The translations under genes and the position numbers were made by a program. This document shows, piece after piece, positions 13,701 through 25,700 of a stretch of DNA of 64,000 nt. The notes under the pieces were generated by a model, which saw only the letters and a list, made by a program, of their open reading frames with translations, was not told where the DNA came from and did not search any database. Numbering within the stretch: the first letter of the stretch is position 1; the number at the start of each line of letters is the position of its first letter. Origin of the DNA: Axinella damicornis (lineage: Eukaryota > Porifera > Demospongiae > Axinellida > Axinellidae); the NCBI GenBank assembly GCA_963931865.1, contig OZ007517.1:7304676-7368675 (forward strand). The letters run 5' to 3'.

Positions 13701-16700
13701 TACCTCTGGTCTTCAATGGCTACAGCAGGAGCGCATGAGCCGCCGAAGGCTACAGTCATGGGAGCTACTGCATAGCGAAAGAAGACAGCGAGAGAGCTTT
13801 CATCTGCTCGTGCCACATGTAGCTAGCTATACATGATCACCGTGTACTGTCTAATTAATTACAAATGTACTGTGATATAAATTATTACACAAGTAATAAA
13901 AAACATTTGAAAATGTAACAGGATGTAGGGATACCAGAACGGCAAAAAGTAAGGAAACAAGGCAGGGATGATCGCACAAAACAGTGAAGTATACAATCCC
14001 CCTACATATCTTTTTTCATTATACACGTATATGGAAAAAGATCTCTGTAGGGGGGTTGTATACTTCACTGTTTTGTGCGATCATCCCTGCCTTGTTTCCT
14101 TACGTTTTGCCGTTCTGGTATCCCTACATCCTGTTCAAATGTTTTTTATTACTTGTGTAATAATTTATATCACTGTACATTTGTAATTAGTTCGTTGCTG
14201 TTCTTTCATTTGCACTACTTTTCCCTGGTTAGATTGTTATACTTAGCTATTATATTAACAGGGTACATTTCTATTTAGCATATGCTATTATGTATCCTAT
14301 GCCTTATGCATAAAGTTACATAGGAAAAAAAAAGAAGAAAAAAAAAAGAAAAAAAAAGTGAAATGCATGTTGCAATGCATGCACTCGCTCAGGCTCACCC
14401 CACAATGTTATACATTCTGCTAGTTATCACCTACTGTGTACCTGTGTCGTGCATTACTTACTGTCACAGCGTACGCATCCTGGACAGTGCATGCTGACCT
14501 GATGACCTCGCTGTTCACCGATTGTGGGCCTCCAGATGCCACTGAAAACGTGATGGTGACGACACTGCTCTCCATTTCGTACATCTTTGTCCTGGGGCCG
14601 GGGGGTTTCACGATCTCGTGTCAGAAGTACAAGTCGCGTCGCGAGCCCACGTCGCGCTTGCGACGCGCATAGTTATGTCATACTTTTTCGCCAAATTTTA
14701 AATTAAGCTACAGAGCTCGGATTCTAAAGGCCATCACTTGATGACATTGATGTGGAGCTAGCTAGTCACTTGCGAGTGGGCACCTGCGAATGGAGTGAGT
14801 ATTCGCATCTATGGGTCTACTAACTCACGAGGCAAATGCTTGTGTGTGCTACCTCACATGAGATCTGTACTGTATTTCAGCAACCATTACTGTGGCTAAC
14901 TGTGGATAGTGATCATGAGTCATGAGTAGTGAACGTAACACTTTGTTTCTTTCCCTCCATTAGAGGACTCTCGTGCACCGTGCAGTGTTCCAGTACGCCG
15001 GTCTTGCCAGACTGGAATGCCTTTGTGAGCTCAAAGCTGATGTCAACGTTAGAGATCATAGAGGGGTAGGTTAATGGGACCACTACTGATTCAGTGTACA
15101 TTGAGTTGGAACTTCCATATACCCTCAGCTAGCTCTTCTTTCTTAATTCTTTACCAACCAATGATGGCAAATGCCACCATTAGCTTCCGTAAGGAAATAT
15201 GTGGGGAATGTAATACTAGGTGTTATACTATAACACAAGGTTTTGCTTGTTTAAGCTGTTTCTTATGGTTGGTAAAGAGTGAACCCTACCCATTCATGGG
15301 TGGGGGTTATATTGCAGTCATATAGTGTCTGTCTGTTACTGCTTACCACCCACATTAATTGTTTACCCTACAGTTCCAACTAAATTACAATTACAAAGTA
15401 CTTGAAAAGCACTTAGTTCAAACATTATAAAGTGGTTTATAGCTCACCACGAAACTTACGTTGGCACTTCTGGCAGAAAATCGAGACAGCAGGTACGTAA
15501 TTATCACTGTTACAAGTGTGTTGGTCAAGTGCTGCTTCTAACACTATCAGCTACTGCAACAGGCCTGCCAACCTCAGAAGTTTAAAAACCTTGAGATGTA
15601 TATAGCATGCGGGTATTTTAAGACAAAAATACGCAAATTTGTGCAAGTTCATGTTTTCATAATATTTATACATACTTTTTCTGTACAGCATCATATTGTT
15701 TTGTTACACGTTTGAATTTTTTGACTTTTAATATTAGGTTGCATGCACAGAAATCGGTGTTTGCCAGTCTCTAGCTATCAGATGACAAGTTTCCATTTGA
15801 ATCAAAACTTGATCAACAGGGCATTCCAATGAAAAAAAATCCGTTCTTCCCCTCCATTGGAATTAGTGTTTACCAAGCTGGCAACACTCGACTCAGCTTT
15901 TGACAATGACTCGAACCTAAGAGATCTGTGTGCATTCTTCATGCCTGAAAGGTAAACCCATATGACATCCATTCTGTGGTATTTGTTTTATGTTACCATG
16001 ATACCATCTGTGCCTTGAGACTTGATGCAGGGCTGCAGTCCATGTCACTTCCACTCGAGTCCTTGCGCAAATTGTGCGCGCATGCACATAATATATGGAC
16101 TTTGCTTTATTGCCTGGTCTCATCCCCAGGCTTGCATGTGAACGAGGCTGCCAAAATACTGGTTCCAACGGCCACCGTAGTCTAGTATGTGTCCAAGCTC
16201 TAGCCTCTCAGCATTTCCGTGAGTTTGAGCTGGTTAACCGTGAGAGCGTGAGATCAGCACTGAATCCGTGAGACTCACAGATTTTCCGTGAGAGTTGGCA
16301 GGCGTGCTGCAAATGTAAGCAACACAAACTGAACTAGCCTTTGGATGCATGCAACTAAAACATGGAAAACGGACTGGAAAACGGACCGGAAAATGAACTG
16401 AGTTTTCTCATGCCCGGGCGCCTGATCCTGCAGTGAACTAAAGTTTAGTAGCACAGGTCTGCAGTCCAGCAGACAGTCACCAGTGGCCACGGGGTTATCC
16501 GTGGTATCGCTCTGAACATTGCCGAGCCGCCCGAGTGCCAGCCTCCCGGGTCTGGCTTCGCCAAACTTGACTGCCCTTCTGTACAATACTACATGAGTGC
16601 TTAAGTAACATTGCTGCATTGCTCCTATGCACTGGAGTATTCGTGACAGGCAGGTTGGCATGCAAGACTGAGTTGATTGTGGTGTAATTGTACTGACCTG

Positions 16701-19700
16701 AGCTGTGTACCAAACTTGAGAGAGGAGTCGTTGTTTGGCTGCGAGGTGCTGGTCACCGTACATCTATGGCTGCGCAGACCTGTGGCACTGATGATCGTCC
16801 GCTGGACTGCGGACCAGCTGTACTAAGCTAAACTGTAGTTTTACTCTGCGATTGAGTAGATGCCGTGTCTAGCACATGGAAACCCAGTCTGTTTTCAGGT
16901 CCATTTTCCGGTCCGTTTTCCAGTCCGTTCTGTGATTTAGTCACGTCCCTAGCCATTATGACCTTTGACACCAAGGCGGCACACGCATGGTGTGCAGGTG
17001 AGGGTTTGGACTTTAGTGCTTTTCAAATTGACGGTAAATCTGTAATCTGTGAGTGGTTGCTAGGTTCCAGTGTGATATACCTAGCAACCACAGTTTGATA
17101 TACCTAGCAACCACAGTTTGATATACCTAGCAACCACAGTGTGATATACCTAGCAACCACAGTGTGATATACCTAGCAACCACACCAAGTGTGGTATACC
17201 TAGCAACCACAGTGTGATATAGCTACCTTGCAATCACAGTGTGATATGCTTAGCAACCACAATGTGATATGCCTAGCGACCACAGTGTGATATAGCGTAC
17301 GGTCCCCAATGATGACCACGTTTTCACTAGTTTCTTCTATTGTGTACACATGCGTTCACTATACCCACGGGTCTGCATACATATACTTGCAACCAACCTC
17401 TGTCCTTCTACAGGTAGCAACATCGTTCCGTATCTAGGTCTGAGCGAACGAAGCTGAGGGGTCTAGTACTCAACGTTCACGGTGGCCATAATAGGGGACC
17501 GTCCCCTATTATGGCCACCCCATGCTAACCAGGGAACCAAGGGTTAATTCTTTAAAACTTTAACCCTGCATTGACCCCCACCCCTACTTGACAGATGGTG
17601 AAGATTTCACTGTCCTAGGACATGCTGAGCCACCACAGGAGCTTATTATATTGTTGTACTGCATCATCAAATTCAATACAGCAAGTATAGTAAAATAAAC
17701 AAAGGTGTTGACAATTAAACTTCCAGCAACGACAGAACTTACAAAAATACTCTACAAACAGTCATAGATACCTAGAAATACAAAAATGGAGCAACACCAC
17801 CTGTCTCAACTCAGTAGGAGCCCGTCGCCCGAACATCGCGAGGTGAGAAAAGTCAATTTCCGATACAGGGCGATATTTCTCCGAGAGCAATAATGCTGAC
17901 ACCAACTTTTTTGTGCCCTACGTTACCTTAGTTATACTGCGCATGTGCAAAAATACGGGAATCTACCAGTAGTCAGGAATGGCGAATACACGTAAGTGGC
18001 CATAATAGGGGACTGGCCATAATAGGGGACCGTACGCTACCTAGCAACCACATGAAGTGTGATATATCACATAGCACATGTTACATACCTACTATCATTT
18101 TTTTTTAACAGAAAACTCCTTTGCACCGTGTGGCTGAGGATGACAGGCATGACAAGGCAAGATACCTGGTTGAACATGGTGCTGATGTTAACATCAAAGA
18201 CAACTGTGGCGTAAGTGAATGAGACTAAGTGTAACTGGTGGCGCAGTGAGATCTTGTTAACATTGCAACTGGGGTCAAATATCAAGGATGAGGATGGGCT
18301 AAGTGAATGGGACTGGTTGTGTCCAGCCTCTGTTGGATCTCAGATTCTTGTTGCTGTAACTGCCATTCAAGCTGCTGTTTTGTTTGGATTGTGTCTCTCC
18401 TCTGCTACTCTGGGGTGCTAAGGTCTGGATTATTCGATTAACGTTATACGAAAAGTTCACGGAATTACGTAATAGTGCACGGAGAAAGCTAATGGCGGTG
18501 TTTAATAATGAGCGAAGTAAAGTCTGCTAGTTTGTCTCTCTCGGCGATAGCTGTAGCTTCGCTTTGTGCTAGTTGTAGTCATCACCTTTGGTAGTTCCTT
18601 GTGTGAATCCGTGCCGTCACTCCTGTGTTGAGTTCAAACGGCAGTACATCAGTCAATCATGGCCGCGGAGTTAAGGACCTATATAGCGACGATTCTGGAG
18701 GAGCGCAGCGGCTAGCTTGGAGTTGTAGTACAATAATTATGTTTCAGACAAAATGTACACAAAATAGCCTCTGCCTGGCCTTAATGCCCCAGAGTAGTTA
18801 TTGCTGTTTTGTGTAGGAGTGTAGCATTCATTGATTACTGGCAGGACATAAGGTAGCCAGCACTATACGCTTGTATACCAACTGTGTAGCTATTGTTGCT
18901 AGTTGCTGAAAAATGCAAGGCTAAATAAAACTAAATCAAGCTGTGGGTGCTGATATAGAGGATACTGACTAAACCTTGTTATGTTTCTGCATCAGTGGAC
19001 TCCCCTACGGTTCGTACCTAGCTACTATCATTGTTTTGACAGAAAGCTCCCTTGCACTATGCGGCTAAGGCTCAGGATAGGCATGGCACTGCAAGATACC
19101 TGGTTGATCATGGTGCTGATGTTAACATCAAAGACAACAGTGGGGTAAGTGAAGTGTAACTGGTGGCGCAGTGAGTTCTTGTTAACAAAGCAACTAGGGT
19201 CAAGATGAGGAAGGGCTAAATGAATTGGACTGCTATTAATTGCTGTTTTGTGTAGGAGTATAGCATTTATTGATTACTGGCAGGACATAAGATAGCCAGC
19301 ACTATATGCTTACCAACTGTGTTGTTATGATTGCTTGTTGCTGAATAATACAAGGCTAAAGTGAATGAATTATTGTGGACTTGCTACCAGCTTTTTGACT
19401 ATACGTAGCTATGGGTATTGATATAGAAGATGCTAACCAAACCTTGTTATGTTTCTGCATCAGCGGACTCCTCTATGGTATGTGGTTCACCTGGATGGAG
19501 GCTACAAGTCACAACGCGGTGACTTGGTGAGATGTCTAGTTGACAAAGGAGCTGATGTGAACATCAAGAATAAAGATGGGGTAAGTGAGTGGGACTATTA
19601 TAGTCATTGTGGAGTGTAACAATTTATTGATTACCGACTAGACACAAGACAGCCTGCAGTATTCATTTAGTAACTGTGTGGTTTTCATGTGGTCCTGGCC

Positions 19701-22700
19701 ACCAATTACTGGGGAACGATGACAGCATCACTGGAGTTACCATAAATGGCAATAGTCAAACCTGTCCTTCTGGAATGGCTAGTTACTTTTGTTAAGGCGC
19801 ACCACCCTTCAACACAAAAGTCAAGGGCATTCAATTCCAGCACTGAGCCTGAGCTGAGCGCTAGAGACTCTCACTCTACCAGTGCATCACTTCCACCCTT
19901 TCATTTGAGTGCTATAGTTTACCATGCAGTCAATTTCACCTTGCTGGTGCATGAAAACCCAAGTGTAGCATCTTACGTTAGGGCCACTGTAGCATTGTAG
20001 TTTGCATTGTGCTTCTACTTCTAGGCATTGAGAAACAAATAAGTAGTTTTTGCGATCAAGTAGCATGGCGGGAAGGGAAGCCATATGAATGCATGGACGG
20101 TATGTGTTATAAAGCATTTGTGTGTCTGAGGCAACAATGGTGAAGCTCTCTTGGAGTGAGGGGTGCAGCTGGCAGTAATGTTTTTCCTCAAATTGAGTTG
20201 TTCAGACTACATCTTAGAGCACTAAGCAGTAATGAGGTTGTGCTTAAGCAGCCAGCTATACATATAGGATTTGTACGTGGTGCTAATCTTGTTTCTTTAT
20301 TTCAACAGAACACTCTCCTACACGCTATGGCTAAGAAAGGCAATCATGCTGCAGTGAAAATCCTTGTTGAACTTGGAGCTGATGTCAAAATCCTAGACAA
20401 GTGTGGGGTAAGGGAATGTGGTTACGATAACTGTTGACTTTTAGGGCTTGAGTGTGACAGTTTAAGGGATCAAACCGTGGAAGCTGGCGACCAAGGGACC
20501 CCGTACAAATCAGCATTTATACACTAAAGGCCTGAAACTGTACCAAGTGATAAAGTTCCAACTATAGCTACTGCCTTTACTATGAAGGATCTAATTCCTA
20601 ATGGGTTAAATTATGAAATTGTGTAATGTTAGGTCACTTGTGTGTATGCAATGACATTAAGCTGAGCTATTGTGTTTTATAACCAGTATGCCATTAAAAG
20701 TAGCATTGTTCGAGTTGAATATTAAAAGAGGGTACTCGGGCACGTTAACAACTGGATCTAATTAATCAACAATCAACCTAATGCGGAAATGCAGGAAATT
20801 ACTATAGTGTACTGAGAAGGCTAATGGTGGTGCAAAATAATGAGCTGAGTAAAGTCTACCAGTGTGTCTCTCAGTGTGATAGCTGTAGATTCACTTGATG
20901 GCAGTTGTAGTCGTTGTTTATGGGAAATTCAAACGGTAATACGCTACAGATTCGGTATGTCTGACTTACTTCATGAGTTTAGCTATGCAATATACATAGG
21001 CGCCGGGTCCAGTCCAGCCGGTCCGGCCATGGCCGGACTATTTCAGGGCTGTGTTTTTTAAAAACAAAATAATAGGCATTTATATTAAGTAGGGCGAGGT
21101 GATCGCCTAACCATAAATGCACATGGAGCTCGTTAGAGAATCTGAGAGACCTACCTGCGTAGTTAGATCGCAAAAAGTTCGGCCTTACCGCACAAAGATA
21201 CGGGATCCTTGGTCTCGTTCTCAGATTGCAATATTGAGATCCGGTACGCCATGTGCACGTACCAGACACCGCACGCCACATACATAGCGCGCGTAGCGCT
21301 GCCGTGACAGCAGCAGTGACTATGCAGTGATGGCACAACTGCGTGGTCTGCGCGATCTGACTCTATCGAACCTTCCAGGAGAACCACACCATCCTCCACT
21401 CTCGTTCTCGTTCCTAAAACGGGCCTTCACAGCAGACAAAGGTAGTCAATAGGTCCTTTCAGTGTACGTGGTTTAAGTCGTGGCCTGATGCTTTTCCATA
21501 TCAAAAAATTCTTGCTATTTCATCCCAAGATTGCATCAGAAATGATCTCAGAAGGTGTAAAAAGCCAAAACTTTCCTGGGAGTTGGCTCCCCAGACCCCC
21601 CTGCCTGGCACACTTCGTGCGCTTATGTCCGCCGGACCAAAGTACAATGACGTCCTCCACAACCATGGCCTGACCATCCAAAATTTGCTTCCGGCGCCCC
21701 TGATATATCCATCGCAGTGGGCATGGCACTTTTGCAAGTAGCAGGTGAATGAATGTAACTATCACGGTGAAAACTTGGATAATATATGCAAATTTGTTTC
21801 ACGTTGATGCTGGTAGTTCAGTCAGAATCGGTTTAGCAAATGCAATCCAGGAAGTTGCATTTGTACCATGCAATATGGCATACTCAAGAAGCCATAATCA
21901 CACGGTTGCAATTGCATGTGTCCGTTGATGACATCATCATGCAGATAAGGGGTGGAATAGGCAAAAAAATATCAACAGTATACTCAGATTTGGTAAAAAT
22001 CAGCTGCAAGAGTATTGGTTCTAGTCCTTAACTATCCTGAGTCCTCAGAGAACGCTATAGCTATTGTGCTGATTTGCAGCTATCAAGCTAACTGTGTTGT
22101 GTTGTAGTGTTGATGATTCATTTCGATTATTTCTCAGATGACCCCGCTGCGTGTGGCAAAAAGGGAGAACCATCAGGACATAGTGGAGTACCTCATTGCA
22201 CAAGGAGCTGATTCCAGTGACTTACTCAAGGTCAGGTTTCAATCCGTTCTCACTATTGTTTGCTCTGTGTATGGTTTGTTGGAGCCCACTATTGTTGTGG
22301 GTGTGCAATGGTGCTCAGGGTTAATTAAACACTTTTCTGATCTTGGATGCCGTATACTGTCATGCCAAATCATGTCAGAGACTATAGACACTCATAAGTT
22401 TAATAAACACATACTGTAGTCTCTGTTAATACCCCCCCCCCCCCCCCGATAGTTCCAGCCTAAAGTGGGGTGCTATGTAAGCCTACACAAATTATTATGA
22501 CACTGCTAAGGTTCATGTTCACATAGCAACACAGTTACATTTAAAGTGCGAAGGATCGAGAGCACTGTTCATGGTCATCATGTTTACAAAGCTGCGTGGT
22601 CTCCCTACATTGGCAAGAAGAGCTGCCACTTCAACGTGAGGACTCGGACATTCACGATGACTTAGCTATAGCTATCCTCAAGAACAGCCATCGGAAGGGA

Positions 22701-25700
22701 GGTAATTGCATATATGCCATGTTGCATGGCTCAATGCAACTACCTCCCTTCCATCATAACATGCTATGATTTACCAACTTACACAACCTGCTGACACCAC
22801 CTAGCTATAATAGCGAAACACACTATATTGAGTGCACCACATGATGCAGTAAGTTGTAGCGCATACAATTCTGGCTTGGCCTACATCGAGAACAATCCTG
22901 GAATGAGATGCACCCAGCTTCTGCTGTGATTTCAGTGTTGTAAATGAGGTACTGTATAAACATGCACCTCATTTATCGTTTAGGAGGATGCTCTGGAGGA
23001 CCTCAAGAAGGCCATTCAAGAAAGTGATGTGGAGTTATTCAATCAGCGACTCTCTGAGGTTGAGAACCTTTTCAAGGACGATGACAATGCAGTGAGAGAG
23101 CAACTAGCTGTTAGTGGTGCTCTGCGGTGTGCTGCGGAAGTTGGTTCCATTCCAATGATGAATACCCTGATTCAGAAGGGTGTAGGTAAGGCACTGTACA
23201 TACCAACCAGCTGAACAACTGTAATTAATGTTCATGCAGCGTAGATGTCTTTTTGAGTCGTCTTGTGCGCCTGCTCTAAAGCATACGTACATCGTTACAC
23301 GCTTTGTGCCCAGGCCTCCATAATATTATCTCTGTGATCAAATATTGTTTCATTGTGAACTTTGTGTGCGTGCGTACTCTGAAGGGTACTGAGGTCAGGG
23401 CAGGTCCATGCACTAGTGCTCTGTTAGCAAAAAAGCCGCACAACACTCCACACAGCACAACTGTGCCACAAGGTATAATCCACGGATCAATAATGTGATT
23501 CCGCATTACGTGAAATTGATTGAGGCATGCCTTAACAAGCCTGACCAGTATCGATCCCAGGTGGCAGCCCAGCAACACCCAGCATTCGTGAGTCAGTCTA
23601 GTATCTGCTAGCATCATTCACTGTGTGACCCTTGAAGCATTTCATTTGCAGTTCTGTCATACACCCATGGTGGGAAATTGAACTAAAATTGTCACTGAAC
23701 CAAACCACTCAGATAGGATTGTTTACATCTGAGATGTCTCCATTTTGCCATCTGAAGTGCTATTTGGATAGGGTGGTGTCTGTTCTGTTTCCAGTGTGTG
23801 GCTACTATTTTAAGTGTGCATGTGCTGTATGTACTTAACTAACTCCATTGTGGTAGGGAATGATCGTGTGCTGACTCGCATCCAAAGTAGGCAGCCCAGC
23901 TGTAAGCCTTGAATTTCCTCCCGTCACTGTTGATAGTGTGCTGGAATCTTTGATTCACCACACATGGAACGACCAGCCCCCAGATGTTACAGTGCAGCAC
24001 ATCTAGTTTGCCAGTCCCACCTACTAACACGGACAGCTTCGCCGCAAACCAGAGGGCCTTCGAAAACCTGAAGGCTACTTACAAGTATTGGAAGGTTTCA
24101 TCCGAAGATGTAAAAAGTTTCTTCTGGAGAGCACTGGCACCTAAGTATCCGAAATGGTGCAGCTTCGATTACAGACCATCGTTTGGGCCTTCTGGAGCTG
24201 CGTTCAGGTCTTCTGGAGCTGCGTTTGTAATGGAAACCCTGCATGACCAATGGCAGAAAGGTTTCCAAATCTTGGCATCAATTTTAAAGATGCATACCAT
24301 ACCGTAGTTTTCTTTATACCCCTGGAGAACCAGGGAGAGTTGTAAAAAGTGTCCAGACTTTGAAATGTAACCCAATGTTTCTTATAATGAAATGGCTTAT
24401 TATTCCTCTAGATATCAACGTCTTTGGGATTGACGGAGAGGTACGTAAGTGAATAATACCAAGTGTGTACAGCTGGTTTTTAGTAGGAGTGTAATCAGTG
24501 CTCAGTGGCGTGTCATTGGATAGCGAGAGTGATGTTAATTTTAAGCACAAGATGTGTTTTTATAGCATGAATTGTACTGCTGTTCTGACGTTGAGGATTA
24601 ATACACTCTGGGGTGCAGAATACACACTATTATCATACACCTACATTTCAATAGTGTACAGCAGTCAATGGGAAAGCCTGGTATGCAAGCGCAGTTGATA
24701 AAAACGTACTGTAGGTCACGTGAAAAATCCGTATTAGTACTGTAGGTAAAATGAGAAATCCGTATTATGTATAGTAAGTCACGTGCGCTACAGCCAATCT
24801 GTGATAGTTTCATGTCAGAGACTAGCTGGTACTGACTACCTTTTGGGCTGCTGAAGAGGGCTAACTTACATCTCGATACTTCTGGAAGTGGAGGTTGAAC
24901 TCGTTTGTATAGTCGGGCATCCCGTTTTAAGTGGACCGTACAACTGCCAGTTATTGTCGTGGACCGACCGTACAACTGCCAGTTATCGGCCTTGGCTTGG
25001 TTCGCAGGCCTTCTCACCCAAGCGTTTGTAGCTTGTCATACTAACGTGAATGGTTGGCAACCAGAAATGAAAGTATTGTCGCCAAGCAAGCTATGGTGTA
25101 ACGCGCATTCGCTATGTTCATTGGTACCAAGCTATACCGGAAACATATCACTCGTTTTTCGCCTTCGGCATTGTTACTCGTGCTTCGCACTCATAACAAT
25201 ACTACGGCAACAAACTCATCCGGTATAGCTTTGTACTATGGTGATACTTAATATATTCTTTAATAACTCTGGGGCGCAGAATACACACTATTCTTGTAGT
25301 TCCTACTGAGGGAAATCCCGGCACATCATGCAAAAATTGGTTTACATAGGCAAATTTTCAGCAAAAATGTAAGTATTACAGCAATAGGTCAACTGGATCA
25401 TTGATTGTTTTGTTTTGCTCTGAGGCAAGGTTAGAGAAAGCTAATACAATATGTGTTGTTGTCTCAATTGCTTCATACTGCAGAATGTGCCAGGAATTTG
25501 CTCAATGGGCCACATAGGTATGGATGCGCTATGAAAGAATAAAATGCAAGAAGGGAATTCGAAGTGTCATTCAAGCACATTTCCAGCAGTGGTAGTGGTA
25601 TCTTGATCTTGAAGGCCACCTTGATCAGGGCCGTCGGAAGGTCTTTGGAGGTGGAGAGGCTATTATTTGTTGGACATGAAGTGGTTAGTTCTGCGCAAAA

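Larger units (their letters stand above)
13284..14407. mobile_element. GGGGCGAGCCTGAGCGAG-ended element
   Basis: Ends GGGGCGAGCCTGAGCGAGCC and, inverted, GGGGTGAGCCTGAGCGAGTG. It contains a large palindrome (13857-14189) and a GTAT microsatellite. It is flanked by an 86-bp direct repeat (13177-13262, 14430-14515). Confidence 0.7.
12962..14725. repeat. TACCGTAT-family repeat split by a nested element
   Basis: Left part 12962-13262 and right part 14430-14725 together resemble the repeat at 45985-46464 (GTGTACCTG, TGCATGCTGACCTGATGACC, GACACTGCTCTCCATTTC). The middle is the 13284-14407 element. Ends carry CCGTATACTGGGAAATTTAG and the CCAAATTTTAAAT motif. Confidence 0.6.

Noticed and set aside
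13859..14186. Two frames on opposite strands with the same C-terminus
   Set aside because: They are the two arms of one palindrome.
16275..16763. 162-codon minus-strand frame
   Set aside because: Inside an inverted-repeat MITE with no recognisable domain.
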